Below are positions 43,146 through 51,851 of a stretch of DNA of 64,000 bases, piece by piece. The stretch is from contig NZ_DATLJA010000022.1 in the NCBI RefSeq assembly GCF_035539115.1, positions 11,530 through 75,529 of the forward strand, given 5' to 3'. Source of the stretch: Desulfitobacterium_A sp035539115 (GTDB lineage: Bacteria; Bacillota; Desulfitobacteriia; Desulfitobacteriales; Desulfitobacteriaceae). The notes beneath the pieces are model-generated. The model was given only the letters and a program-made list of their open reading frames with translations. It was not told the DNA's origin and made no database searches. Every line of letters begins with the position of its first letter. Position 1 is the first letter of the stretch. The position numbers were made by a program, and so were the translations under genes.

Positions 43146-44399
43146 CTACTTTTTCCTTGCGCTAATAATGAACACAGGGTTCATGGCTTGAGCCATATGG
43201 AAATCCTTAATCCCCTTCCAGCGAACAGCCTGGATTGAGATAACATCGATTTCCTCGTAAGCTTGCTCCTTTAGAAGTTCTAGCCCCCGCCCCACCGTCT
43301 CCAGAGTAACCGCAGTTAAAACAAGTCTTCCGCCTGACCGAAGAGGGGCCTTTTCTAAGATTTCTTTGAGTCGACCGTTACTTCCCCCAATCAGGCACAC
43401 ATCGACTTGTGGGATTCTTTCAAAGGTCTGAGGAGCTGTACCCCTGATGAGTTGCAGGTTAGTAATCCCGAATTTTGCTTGGTTTAATAAAATCAGTTCC
43501 TGGGCCTCGCTGTCTTCTTCCACTGCAAAAATCAGTCCTCGGCGGGCTAACCGGGCTGCCTCAATACTCAAGCTGCCTGTCCCTGCCCCCACATCCAAGA
43601 TTTTATCGGTTTCTCTAATCTTCGCTTTAGCGAGAACCTGAACCCGAATTTCCGCTTTCGTGAGGGGAACCTTCCCCCGAATAAACTCCTCATCAGGGAT
43701 TCCCAAGCTCCAATTTTCTGAAACCTGAACTTCCTCCCGAATATCCGCGGATTTATTCTCTGTTAGATTTTCCTCGTTTTTTACTGAGGATGGATAGAGT
43801 ATTACGACCGCATGGTTATATGCTTTCTTCTCTTGTGCTAGCGTTTGCACGTCGGTGGTATACCACTCTTCTTCTGGATAGCTTAATAGATTTCCCACAG
43901 ATATTTTCAAGCTTAGCCCATGCTCCTTATAATAAGCAGCAATCTCTTGGGGGGTATTTTCCCCTCCCGTCAGAATCGCTAAAGGTTTCTGAAACGTTAA
44001 CGGCAATCGGCTCAGCGGCCGACCATGGACGCTGAAAAATTCGGCTTCTTGCCAGGGCATCCCAGCTCGTGCAAAAGCGAACTGCATTGAACTGATTCCT
44101 GGATAGACTATAATTTGCGTCTCCGGAAACTCCCGCTTCAGCATCGGAAGAAAACTATAAAATCCAGGATCCCCGGACACCAAGACGCCTACCTGCTTTT
44201 TCTCAGCTAAAGCTAAACGTATTTTGTGGACACTATCGCTTAATTTACCGGATAAAGTATCGCTTGGTCCATTGAAATCTGGAAAAAGTTCGAGCGCGCG
44301 TTTTCCTCCAAATAACACTTCGCATGACGCGACAATTTCATCAATAGCAGGTGGTAACCACGCCCTGTTTCCTGGGCCAATTCCTATAACTTTTATCAT
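43146..44399 (-). CDS. cbiET: precorrin-6Y C5,15-methyltransferase, CbiE-CbiT fusion
   Basis: This 417-residue bifunctional enzyme is first in the transcript controlled by the riboswitch. The N-terminal half (about 1-200) is CbiE, a tetrapyrrole methylase (IKVIGIGPGNRAWLPPA, VLVSGDPGFYSFLP, YPGISSMQFAFARAGMPW). The C-terminal half (about 230-417) is CbiT, a class I SAM methyltransferase that also decarboxylates (DKILDVGAGTGSLSIEAARL, VCLIGGSNGRL). A charged linker rich in Glu joins them. The fusion equals CobL of the aerobic pathway in architecture. GAGG precedes the ATG. Confidence 0.93.
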   Translation of the reverse strand: MIKVIGIGPGNRAWLPPAIDEIVASCEVLFGGKRALELFPDFNGPSDTLSGKLSDSVHKIRLALAEKKQVGVLVSGDPGFYSFLPMLKREFPETQIIVYPGISSMQFAFARAGMPWQEAEFFSVHGRPLSRLPLTFQKPLAILTGGENTPQEIAAYYKEHGLSLKISVGNLLSYPEEEWYTTDVQTLAQEKKAYNHAVVILYPSSVKNEENLTENKSADIREEVQVSENWSLGIPDEEFIRGKVPLTKAEIRVQVLAKAKIRETDKILDVGAGTGSLSIEAARLARRGLIFAVEEDSEAQELILLNQAKFGITNLQLIRGTAPQTFERIPQVDVCLIGGSNGRLKEILEKAPLRSGGRLVLTAVTLETVGRGLELLKEQAYEEIDVISIQAVRWKGIKDFHMAQAMNPVFIISARKK

Positions 44400-44510
44400 C
44401 CCTCAACCTCCACAGTTCAAAACATCTGCCCGAATTAGATTTCATATATCCTTATTTAAGTATCCTAATTCAAGTTATTTCCATATTCAAATATTCTAAA
44501 GTAATGGAAA

Positions 44511-44606
44511 ATAAAGAAAACCCGGCTTTCGCCGAGCTTGCGAAAGCGAAAACCGCTGGTTGCACTTATGCTATCTGCCCCAAACTTATACTTTCTGTTA
44601 GTATAA
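44511..44606 (-). repeat. dispersed structured repeat, copy 3 (short form)
   Basis: On the minus strand it starts TTATAC..GTATAA (hairpin 2), passes the conserved core (reverse complement of GGTTGCACTTATGCTATCT) and ends in GCTTTCGC-loop-GCGAAAGC and TTTTCTTT. It lies 112 bases before cbiET on the coding strand and lacks the 60-base module of copies 1 and 2. Confidence 0.85.
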
Positions 44607-44702
44607 AGAAAACTTGGCTTGCGCCAAGCCTCTGGCGCAGGCGGAAGCCTTAGTTGCACTTATGCTATCTGCCCCAAACTTATACTTTCTGTTAGTATAA
44701 AA
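44604..44702 (-). repeat. dispersed structured repeat, copy 4 (tandem with copy 3)
   Basis: It shares the core and hairpin 2 of copy 3, but hairpin 1 is GCTTGCGCC paired with GGCGCAGGC instead of GCTTTCGC with GCGAAAGC. Sequence changes on both arms keep the pairing. It again ends in a TTTTCTTT tract on the minus strand. Confidence 0.85.
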
Positions 44703-44727
44703 AAAGATGAGTCTCGACCGACTCATC
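44698..44727 (-). terminator. riboswitch expression-platform terminator
   Basis: On the minus strand GATGAGTCGGTCGAGACTCATC (stem GATGAGTC/GACTCATC) is followed by seven or more T. It lies about 70 bases after the cobalamin aptamer and before cbiET, as expected for transcription attenuation. Confidence 0.85.
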
Positions 44728-44796
44728 ATAGTTTATGGTTTATGGCTTACGCACAGTAAACACATCACCTATCGCTCGTAGGTTGAGTGAATGTTC

Positions 44797-44945
44797 AAGG
44801 CAGGTCTCCTGGCTTCAAGTCTTTGTTCCTTTCCCCTTCCCGGTTTCCCAGTGGGTATATCGAAAGAAACTCCTTGTTTTACAGTGGCGGGACCGCGTCG
44901 GAATCGCACCGACTTCCCTATTCATCCTCCAAAGAGGAACCTTGA
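44797..44945 (-). promoter_or_regulatory. cobalamin riboswitch aptamer
   Basis: On the minus strand the order of conserved blocks is that of the cobalamin aptamer: GGGAAGTCGGTGCGATTCC, GACGCGGTCCCGCCACTGT, GGGAAACCGGGAAGG and the B12 box AGCCAGGAGACCTGCC. It is followed by a terminator, so cobalamin binding should reduce transcription of cbiET and the genes downstream. It sits between cbiD and cbiET, so cbiD lies outside its control. Confidence 0.95.
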
Positions 44946-45038
44946 CTTCTCATATTCATTTAATTCTCGTACTGATTAATTCTAGGGCATGCGTAAAAAT
45001 CCTCTCAATTTATAGAATAAATTGAAGTAATTTTCTGA

Positions 45039-46166
45039 TCAATATTTTGCAGGCCACTTCCATCTTTCCTGAATCCATTGATGAGCTGCTTTATCCCAAC
45101 CAATGAAACTTCCATCTAATAAGGTCAGTACCGTACCAACTTTCAACCGACCCTGCACATGGTCCATCGCACGCTGGCTCGCCAAAGAAGCAAGCTCATG
45201 CATTAAGCTTTGTTCGCCCCAGGAAATGAGTTCCGTTGCTGCTCCCTCAGCCGTCGGAAATTCAGCAATGCTCTTTAACTGATCCAGTGGAACCCCATGA
45301 AGCGCAGCATGAGCCACTAGAATCTCCATTCGCGCATCCGCGACGTGGTTGTGTGTATGAAATATCCCACCCGCAACTTTTATGAGCTTACCAATGTGTC
45401 CCAACAGAATTACGTTTTCGATCTTGCGATAGGCTGCCTCCTCCAGAAGAAACCCTACAAAGTTACTCATTTGAATGACTGCTTCCGCTGGAATCCTTAA
45501 TTGCTCGGTTGCTGTTCTAAAACCATAATGACCTGGCGTCAAAATGATCGTCTGATGCCCATAAGCGATGGCTTGATCTAACTCAGGCAAAATCGAATTC
45601 TTAAACGCTTCTTCGGACATGGGCCGCACGATTCCCGTAGTTCCTAAGATTGAGATACCTCTGACGATCCCCAGCCTTGGATTCAGAGTCTTCTGAGCGA
45701 TGCGTTCTCCCTCTGGAACTTCGATGACCACTTCGATTTCTTCTTCAGGAAATACTTCGCGAACCGCTTTCCGAATCATCAGTTGGGGAACCGGATTGAT
45801 CGCGCTTTCGCCCACGGGCACTTGGAGCCCTTTTTTGGTGACGACACCTACTCCTTTTCCTCCACGGATATGGATCACACCTTGATCGGAGAGAACTCTG
45901 ATGAAAGCCTGGATCTCTAAACCATGGGTCACATCTGGATCATCTCCGGCATCTTTAATTATCCCCGCTTTGCCCCAGGAGCTCTCCTTTTCCGCCCATT
46001 TAAGAGGAAGGTTTAAGCGTTCCCCACTCGGTAGCGGTATTTCAACCGTTAATTTCAGCTGGTCATCTTTTAACACAAGACAGGCAGCCTTTGTCGCCCC
46101 GGCAGCACAGCTTCCTGTAGTATACCCCATTCGCCATTCATGCGAATCCTTTTCTTTATGGCTCAA
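45039..46166 (-). CDS. cbiD: cobalt-precorrin-5B C1-methyltransferase
   Basis: This 375-residue CbiD performs the C1 methylation of the anaerobic pathway. WRMGYTTGSCAAGATKAAC at the N-terminus, DDPDVTHGLEIQA near 77, IRGGKGVGVVTKKGL near 100 and IVRGISILGTTGIVRPMSEE near 180 are diagnostic, along with NFVGFLLEEA and LLGHIGKLIKVAGGIFHTHN. The start is a TTG with a GGCGGAAGAG-type site upstream and is somewhat uncertain. It is the first gene of the cobalamin block but is separated from cbiET by the riboswitch. Confidence 0.93.
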   Translation of the reverse strand: MSHKEKDSHEWRMGYTTGSCAAGATKAACLVLKDDQLKLTVEIPLPSGERLNLPLKWAEKESSWGKAGIIKDAGDDPDVTHGLEIQAFIRVLSDQGVIHIRGGKGVGVVTKKGLQVPVGESAINPVPQLMIRKAVREVFPEEEIEVVIEVPEGERIAQKTLNPRLGIVRGISILGTTGIVRPMSEEAFKNSILPELDQAIAYGHQTIILTPGHYGFRTATEQLRIPAEAVIQMSNFVGFLLEEAAYRKIENVILLGHIGKLIKVAGGIFHTHNHVADARMEILVAHAALHGVPLDQLKSIAEFPTAEGAATELISWGEQSLMHELASLASQRAMDHVQGRLKVGTVLTLLDGSFIGWDKAAHQWIQERWKWPAKY

Positions 46167-46317
46167 ACTCTTCCTTCCGCCCTTCCTCTAAGGAATAAGA
46201 ATATTTAGTGTCCCGCTCCGTTGGTAAACAAAGTCCAATGTTATATGAAGTTAACTAAATAATTTCGGCAGAGATGCTTTCCCTTCCTTCTAAGTGAAAA
46301 ACTTCTTATCTTTTTGA

Positions 46318-46358
46318 GTCGGTATAGGGAGGGGCACTTAGCCCCTCCCTATACCGAC
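46318..46358 (-). terminator. perfect long hairpin between the catabolic operon and cbiD
   Basis: GTCGGTATAGGGAGGGGC pairs perfectly with GCCCCTCCCTATACCGAC. The flanks are not strongly T-rich on the minus strand (the plus side continues CACTTTATTATTTT), so the direction is uncertain, but it insulates cbiD from the genes upstream. Confidence 0.55.
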
Positions 46359-46427
46359 CACTTTATTATTTTCTCAATTCAAAGACTTGATACAGTTTGA
46401 CGGTTGGGGAAGGGCCCGTCATACAAA

Positions 46428-46466
46428 GACCCCTATGATAGATGTTTCATTTCCATCATAGGAGTC
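46428..46466 (-). terminator. probable terminator after the PaaY-like gene
   Basis: GACTCCTATGAT and ATCATAGGGGTC pair on the minus strand and are followed by TTTGTAT. It lies about 25 bases past the stop of the gene at 46490. Confidence 0.5.
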
Positions 46467-46489
46467 AAAAAAGTTCTTTCTTTTTCCGC

Positions 46490-47026
46490 TCAACGCGTTT
46501 CCTTTGTCAGCTCTTTTAATCTTTCATTAGAGCGCGATGCTAATTCAATATAATGAGCGGTTCCTCGCTCAAGTCTTTTTTGCATGGTTTCATTTACATT
46601 GCCCATTATTTTGGCAGGTACTCCGACAACCAATGTGTATGGCGGAATCACGCTGTTTTCCGTGACCACTGCACCTGCCCCGATACAGCACCCCTCACCA
46701 ATTTTGCTATGATCCAGGATAATTGCTCCCATTCCAACGACCACATGCTCCTCTAAATTTGGCGTATGCAGAATTGCTCCATGTCCAATATGGCTTCGAG
46801 GCCCTAATCGTGCAGTTTCCCCGGGGTATACGTGAATAACACAATTGTCCTGAATGTTGGACTCTGGTCCTATAATAATCTTTCCCCAATCAGCTCTTAT
46901 ACAGGCCCCTGGGCCTACATAACAGCCTTCACCCAAGATAACGTCGCCAATAATTGTTGCTTCAGGGTGAATAAAACTACCCTTTCCGATCAAGGGCTTA
47001 CATCCTTCAAACTCATAAATCGCCAA
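46490..47026 (-). CDS. gamma-carbonic-anhydrase-like hexapeptide protein (PaaY family)
   Basis: This 178-residue left-handed beta-helix protein contains repeated I-G-x-x-x-x hexapeptides across about 15-130 (IIGDVILGEGCYVGPGACI, LGPRSHIGHGAIL). Histidines in VIHVYPG, HIGHGAIL and the loop LEEHVVVG match the zinc ligands of gamma carbonic anhydrases. Relatives such as PaaY act as thioesterases on CoA thioesters in phenylacetate catabolism, so a housekeeping role for this CoA pathway is plausible. The start is TTG with AGGG upstream. It is the last gene of the catabolic operon, 24 bases after the thiolase gene. Confidence 0.8.
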   Translation of the reverse strand: MAIYEFEGCKPLIGKGSFIHPEATIIGDVILGEGCYVGPGACIRADWGKIIIGPESNIQDNCVIHVYPGETARLGPRSHIGHGAILHTPNLEEHVVVGMGAIILDHSKIGEGCCIGAGAVVTENSVIPPYTLVVGVPAKIMGNVNETMQKRLERGTAHYIELASRSNERLKELTKETR

Positions 47027-47049
47027 AGCAACCCTATCCCTTCAATGCT

Positions 47050-48240
47050 TCAATAAAGCGCTTCTATTATAGTAGCCATGCCCTGCCCACCGCCGATACA
47101 AAGCGTTGCTATTCCGTAGCACGCATGACGACGACGCATTTCGTACAGAAGAGTGGTCATTATGCGGGTCCCAGTGGCCCCGACGGGATGACCCAGAGCA
47201 ATAGCGCCACCATTAACATTCACTTTGTTTACATCCAAGCCTAATTCGCGAATTACAACGAGAGACTGGGCTGCAAAGGCCTCATTGAGTTCAATCAGGT
47301 CGATATCATCCAGTGTCAAATTGGCTTGTTTCAAAGCCTTGTATACTGCTGGGACAGGACCGATTCCCATGATTTGTGGAGGTACGCCCACCACTGCATC
47401 GGTAATAATACGGGCCAAAGGCTTAATGGAAAGCTCCCGGGCCTTAGCTTCAGACATGAGAACTACTGCCGCTGCTGCATCGTTACGACCACAGGAGTTG
47501 CCGGCCGTAACGGATCCGTTTTTACGAAAGGGCGATTTTAAAGTCGCTAATTTCTCCAGGCTTGTTTCCCGTGGCTGTTCGTCTGTATCGAAAATACGTG
47601 TTTCCTTACGGGTCTTTACTTCTACAGGCACGATTTCATCCCTAAACTTGCCCTCTGTAAACGCCTTTAAATACCGTTGCTGGCTCTGAAAGGCGAAAGC
47701 ATCCTGGTCTGCCCGAGACACTTCGAACTGTTCAGCAACATTCTCTGCTGTGTCCCCCATCGAGATTGCACCATAGATGGATTGAGGTTGGCTGCCTGGT
47801 CCTGCTTCCGTTAGGGAATCAACGAGAACTCCATCCCCTGCTCTGTAACCGAAACGCGCATTTTTCATGTAATAAGGTGCCCGGCTTAGACTCTCAGTCC
47901 CACCTGCAACTATTACGTGAGCCCGCCCTGTCTGAATTTGCTGGGCTCCGTTACTGATGGCTTGCAGGCCTGAGGCACATTGCCTATGAACTGTGAAGGC
48001 AGCCGCCGTCTCAGAGATTCCTGCTAAGAGCGCAGATACCCTGGCAATATTAGAAGCCTCTGTGGTCTGGCGTGACCAGCCCATAATTACTTCCTCCACT
48101 GCTTCAGCGTTCATGCCCGCTCTCCTAATCACTTCTCGAATCACAACAGCACCCAATTCCTGGGGTGGAATGTCTTTAAGAGAACCTCCTATTGTCCCAA
48201 TAGCCGTTCTAGCGGCGCCGACAATGACTACGTCATTCAT
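47050..48240 (-). CDS. acetyl-CoA acetyltransferase-family thiolase
   Basis: This 396-residue thiolase (from the ATG at 48240, MNDVVIVGAARTAIG, GAGG eight bases upstream) cleaves or forms 3-ketoacyl-CoA. The nucleophile Cys is in VHRQCASGLQAISNGAQQI near residue 88, the general-base residues in GGAIALGHPVGATGTRI near 348 and CIGGGQGMATI near 380. In this operon it would release acetyl-CoA from a ring-derived 3-ketoacyl-CoA; acetoacetyl-CoA formation is the alternative. Confidence 0.9.
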   Translation of the reverse strand: MNDVVIVGAARTAIGTIGGSLKDIPPQELGAVVIREVIRRAGMNAEAVEEVIMGWSRQTTEASNIARVSALLAGISETAAAFTVHRQCASGLQAISNGAQQIQTGRAHVIVAGGTESLSRAPYYMKNARFGYRAGDGVLVDSLTEAGPGSQPQSIYGAISMGDTAENVAEQFEVSRADQDAFAFQSQQRYLKAFTEGKFRDEIVPVEVKTRKETRIFDTDEQPRETSLEKLATLKSPFRKNGSVTAGNSCGRNDAAAAVVLMSEAKARELSIKPLARIITDAVVGVPPQIMGIGPVPAVYKALKQANLTLDDIDLIELNEAFAAQSLVVIRELGLDVNKVNVNGGAIALGHPVGATGTRIMTTLLYEMRRRHACYGIATLCIGGGQGMATIIEALY

Positions 48241-48322
48241 TTCCTTAACCTCAGCTTTCAATCGGTATTAACTTCTACACCGGTTCACAGCGCTGGCCAA
48301 AAATACTGCAGGTCCTACCGTT

Positions 48323-50188
48323 TTATTTTCTGATATCTCCTTCCGGGTCTATAGCCCGTAGACACTCCAGTTCTTCGCGAGAAGGAGGAGGCAACACCAT
48401 GACCTTATCACTAATCTCCAAATCCCATCCACATGTCTCTTGCGCCTCTTGAATAGCCGTATCCAAGCTTTTTCCCTCTGGGACAAAACAACCCATTAAT
48501 TTAAACGTTTCGTCTGCACTACTACGCTGCATAATCGCTTTGTCCGTAACAATTACCCGAACTCTGTCCCCGTTACCCGTAACAAATGAAACCCCATCAA
48601 CTAAACGCTTCGGAGAATGCGTAATAACAATGATTACTTCACCTGCAGTCGAAGCGACATCATTTGATCCACCGCCACTCGTCAAGAAGAGATTCTTCTC
48701 GGGAATCTTGGTCGAATTGAAATTACCAAACTGATCAACCTGAGCCGCACCGAGAAGGCCAAGACACTGAGTGCCATCACTCCCCACGATGCAACCCAGA
48801 ACATCCAGAAAGTTGGTTTGCATTTTACTCGTCGGAATATTGGCGTAGTTGAAGATATATGGATCACCTAATTGAGGATAGTAACCGTAAAATCCCGTTT
48901 CAGTGAGCAATTCCCACTGAGAAGTGCATTCTTTGTCAAGATATTTTGCTAGCCAGCTTGCTAAATGGGCTGTCCCTATACCTGCTAGTAGAGTGGGAAA
49001 AGCACCAGAAGAAACTTTTTTCAGAATTACCCGGGCTGCGTTAATCATCAGAAATTCACTTTTGATTATGGGTTCCTCATCATTAATGTCAGGCCTATTT
49101 GTAGCTATAGCAGCATCCGCAGGAGCCTCATTATTCTTCAGCGCATAGCGTAATTTTTCCAGCCTACGATGACCCACCTTTTCTAAATACGACTGTTGTG
49201 TCGTAGTCATTACCCATTCTCGCATCCATAAATCAAGCGTTTCGGCACTAGAAGCAGCTGCCCTAAACTGATGACGCATTTCATAATCCTCGCTATAGCC
49301 AAGATCCTGTAAAGTGGGTATACCTTCAACAGACATCCCTTGAGGGTGCGCCCCAAAAAGGACTACGGAGACACTTTTAACCAGATGACCTGGAACCTTT
49401 ACGTAATTACTGAGTTTGCGGATTTCAGAGGTTGATACAATCTTTTCTACTGTAACGATAACACCCTGTTTGGCAGCGTAAGCTCCCCACATATTTTCAC
49501 CAAAAGGGGGACCAATGACCGTATTACCATACGCATCTGCCACTAACCCGTGAACAATGGCCAAGTCAGGGTTTAAAGCGCGTACCACGGCAGTTTCTTT
49601 ACCTGAGAAAGGATCAGTCACTACCCTGAAGGACTCAGGATTTTCATGCAACAGTCCACTCCCAAGCAAAGAATTCGTAGCAATATATGGTAAATGCAGC
49701 GCCCCAGCCAACAGCCCTAAAGTAGCCGTCAGGTTCGTCCAACATTCATAGTCGATCTTATTATCTTTAAAAGCCTGTTGAAGAAAACGATTTGGCGCAG
49801 GCGACGGGTAAGTATCCCCAATAAACCCCGCAATCATTTTGTCAACAAGCCCAGCCCACGATAGCATAATTCCGTATTCCAATATTCCCGTCGCTGTTAG
49901 CGTTAAATGCATAGGCTGTTGCCGAAACTGTCGTACGATTTCCATAGCTACAGCATGAGCTCTCGAATGAGCAAAGGCAAAATGCAAATCCATACCAGGC
50001 TTTATATATTGTCTAACGGCTTGCTCTAGAGGGATAATCTTGCTCTTACCCTCTTCGCCAGGCATTTCAGCGAAATGGCTATTCAATAACCTTACCCCAC
50101 ATTCATCTAAATATTTCGTTAATTTTGGTGAACCAATAATTGTACAATCCCGAGTGAAAAAGAGAGACTTAAGCTTGGTAGGCAGCAA
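48323..50188 (-). CDS. fused-subunit class I CoA-transferase
   Basis: This is a 621-residue protein in which both halves of a class I CoA-transferase are joined. The alpha-like half (about 50-300) contains IKPGMDLHFAFAHSRAHAVA and LVADAYGNTVIGPP; the beta-like half (about 370-600) has Glu430 in LLTETGFYGYYPQLG as the probable catalytic glutamate, then LGLLGAAQVDQFGNFN and FLTSGGGSNDVAS. It resembles glutaconate CoA-transferase subunits. It could activate an acid for the pathway by CoA exchange, which matters because the adjacent CoA-ligase gene is truncated. The start (TTG at 50188) is weakly supported; an ATG at 50065 is possible. Confidence 0.8.
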   Translation of the reverse strand: MLPTKLKSLFFTRDCTIIGSPKLTKYLDECGVRLLNSHFAEMPGEEGKSKIIPLEQAVRQYIKPGMDLHFAFAHSRAHAVAMEIVRQFRQQPMHLTLTATGILEYGIMLSWAGLVDKMIAGFIGDTYPSPAPNRFLQQAFKDNKIDYECWTNLTATLGLLAGALHLPYIATNSLLGSGLLHENPESFRVVTDPFSGKETAVVRALNPDLAIVHGLVADAYGNTVIGPPFGENMWGAYAAKQGVIVTVEKIVSTSEIRKLSNYVKVPGHLVKSVSVVLFGAHPQGMSVEGIPTLQDLGYSEDYEMRHQFRAAASSAETLDLWMREWVMTTTQQSYLEKVGHRRLEKLRYALKNNEAPADAAIATNRPDINDEEPIIKSEFLMINAARVILKKVSSGAFPTLLAGIGTAHLASWLAKYLDKECTSQWELLTETGFYGYYPQLGDPYIFNYANIPTSKMQTNFLDVLGCIVGSDGTQCLGLLGAAQVDQFGNFNSTKIPEKNLFLTSGGGSNDVASTAGEVIIVITHSPKRLVDGVSFVTGNGDRVRVIVTDKAIMQRSSADETFKLMGCFVPEGKSLDTAIQEAQETCGWDLEISDKVMVLPPPSREELECLRAIDPEGDIRK

Positions 50189-50270
50189 TTACGTTAGTAT
50201 TGGGTAGAGTTCTTCTTTGAGTAACCCTCACTTGTTGCTTATGCAAAACCTAAGTCTCCGAACAGTTTTA

Positions 50271-51017
50271 TTAACCGTAAAGTGTCAATCCTCCACTTAC
50301 ACTGATAATCTGACCTGTAATAAAGCTCGCTAAATCAGAAGCAAAGAACACGGCTGCCCCCGCAACCTCCTCAGGCTCAGCAACCCGTTTTAGTGGAATT
50401 GCCTTTTCTAAAGCCTGTCTCATTTTTTCTGGTTGTCCTTGGTATAGTGGTGTGTTGGTGGGACCTGGACAAATACAATTCACCAGGATGTTATAGCGAG
50501 CAACCTCACGAGCCAATGACTTGGTAAACGCAATTACTCCTCCTTTGGCCCCAGCGTACACTGTTTCTCCACTACTGCCACCCCTACCGGCGTCACTGGC
50601 AATGTTGATAATCTTGCCAGCTTTTTTCTCCATCATGCCGTCAAGCACAGCACGCGAGCAATAAACCACCGATTTATAGTTGATATCAATGACTTTGTCC
50701 CAATACTCTACCAAGTTCTTCCAAAAAGGCTCAATGATATCCCAGCCCACGCAATTCACTAAAGCGTCAATCTCTCCCAGAGTGTCTTGGGTTTGCTTAA
50801 CCATCGCTGTTACGGACTCAAAATTTGTAACATCTGTGGTCACTGCAACACACTTGCTCCCCAGCTTTTCGAGCTCTGCACTGGTTACCTTTAAGGCTTC
50901 AGTGTTTAGGTCTGCTGTACTTACGTCTGCACCGTAAGAAGCGCACATTAAAGCAATTGCCTTGCCAATACCTGAACCTGCTCCTGTTACAATTATATTC
51001 TTGCCATCTAAACGCAT
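50271..51017 (-). CDS. badH: short-chain dehydrogenase, BadH-like (2-hydroxycyclohexanecarboxyl-CoA dehydrogenase)
   Basis: This is a 248-residue SDR enzyme from the ATG at 51017, preceded by AGGAGGG. The Rossmann motif VTGAGSGIGKAIAL, catalytic Ser in IINIASDAGRGGSSGE, and Tyr/Lys in VYAGAKGG are intact. VNCVGWDIIEPFWK and the ASDAGRGGSSGE stretch resemble what I remember of Rhodopseudomonas BadH, which oxidises 2-hydroxycyclohexanecarboxyl-CoA to the ketone. BadI-like hydrolase is encoded nearby, supporting the role. Other 3-hydroxyacyl-CoA dehydrogenases of the SDR type remain possible. It overlaps no gene; the crotonase gene ends 26 bases upstream. Confidence 0.75.
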   Translation of the reverse strand: MRLDGKNIIVTGAGSGIGKAIALMCASYGADVSTADLNTEALKVTSAELEKLGSKCVAVTTDVTNFESVTAMVKQTQDTLGEIDALVNCVGWDIIEPFWKNLVEYWDKVIDINYKSVVYCSRAVLDGMMEKKAGKIINIASDAGRGGSSGETVYAGAKGGVIAFTKSLAREVARYNILVNCICPGPTNTPLYQGQPEKMRQALEKAIPLKRVAEPEEVAGAAVFFASDLASFITGQIISVSGGLTLYG

Positions 51018-51042
51018 TGGATTTTTCCCTCCTTTAAGTAAG

Positions 51043-51834
51043 CTAGAAACCTTTGAACATCGCCGCTCGTTTTTCAAGGAAGGCCTTAAGGCCTTCTCCA
51101 GCATCCTCTGTCACAAACAACTCACCTAAACCACGTACGTCATAGGCCAAACTAGAACCTCGTTCCAGTTCCAGAGCAGCGTTGACACACTTTTTAATTT
51201 CCGCCACTGCTACTGCTGCCCGCTGAGCCAAATCGCGAGCTAGTTCCAGGGCTGAGTCCATTAGAGTTTCCGCCGGGCAAACGCCTTCGACTAAACCCAA
51301 ATTTAAAGCTTCCTGGGCGGAAAGGGCTTTACCCTGCAACATTAACCGAAGTGCCTTCGTTCTACCGATAATTCGAACAATCTTCTGAATACCACCTGCG
51401 CCTGGCAATAAGCCGAGATTTATCTCAGGCAAACCCATCGTAGCTGTTTCTGCTATAAATCGGAAGTCACAAAAGAGGGTCAGCTCAGTACCACCACCCA
51501 TGGAGTGACCGTTAATTGCAGCAATAGTAGGTTTAGGCATATCTTCCAGAATAGAATTGGCAAACTGCAATCGCCGGTCGAAATCCAACATTTCTCCAAG
51601 ATTCTTGGTTTCTGCAATTCCCTTCATCATAGCGATGTCAGCACCAGCCACAAAAACCTTTCGTGAACTTGTAATGACAACAACCCTTACTTCCGGATCG
51701 TTTTTGAGATCCAGAAATGCCGCGACCAACTCCTTAGCCAACTCATTGTTTAAGGCATTGACAGGAGGTCTATTGAGGGTTACGCACGCAATATGATCTT
51801 TAATATCAATCGTTAATAATTCAAATGCATTCAT
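51043..51834 (-). CDS. enoyl-CoA hydratase/crotonase family protein
   Basis: This 263-residue crotonase (ATG at 51834, MNAFELLTIDI) has oxyanion-hole motifs FVAGADIAMMKGI near 65 and HSMGGGTELTLFCDFRF near 110. The catalytic Glu pair of hydratases fits GLPEINLGLLPGAGG near 135. In the operon it lies between the amidohydrolase and the BadH-like dehydrogenase, so it may hydrate a cyclic or linear enoyl-CoA (a BadK-type role). The substrate is inferred from context only. Confidence 0.82.
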   Translation of the reverse strand: MNAFELLTIDIKDHIACVTLNRPPVNALNNELAKELVAAFLDLKNDPEVRVVVITSSRKVFVAGADIAMMKGIAETKNLGEMLDFDRRLQFANSILEDMPKPTIAAINGHSMGGGTELTLFCDFRFIAETATMGLPEINLGLLPGAGGIQKIVRIIGRTKALRLMLQGKALSAQEALNLGLVEGVCPAETLMDSALELARDLAQRAAVAVAEIKKCVNAALELERGSSLAYDVRGLGELFVTEDAGEGLKAFLEKRAAMFKGF

Positions 51835-51851
51835 AAATACCACCTCATCCA

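Noticed and set aside
42852..43238. 128-residue plus-strand frame across the repeats near 43 kb
   Set aside because: It lies over two repeat elements and the antisense of cbiET, without start signals.
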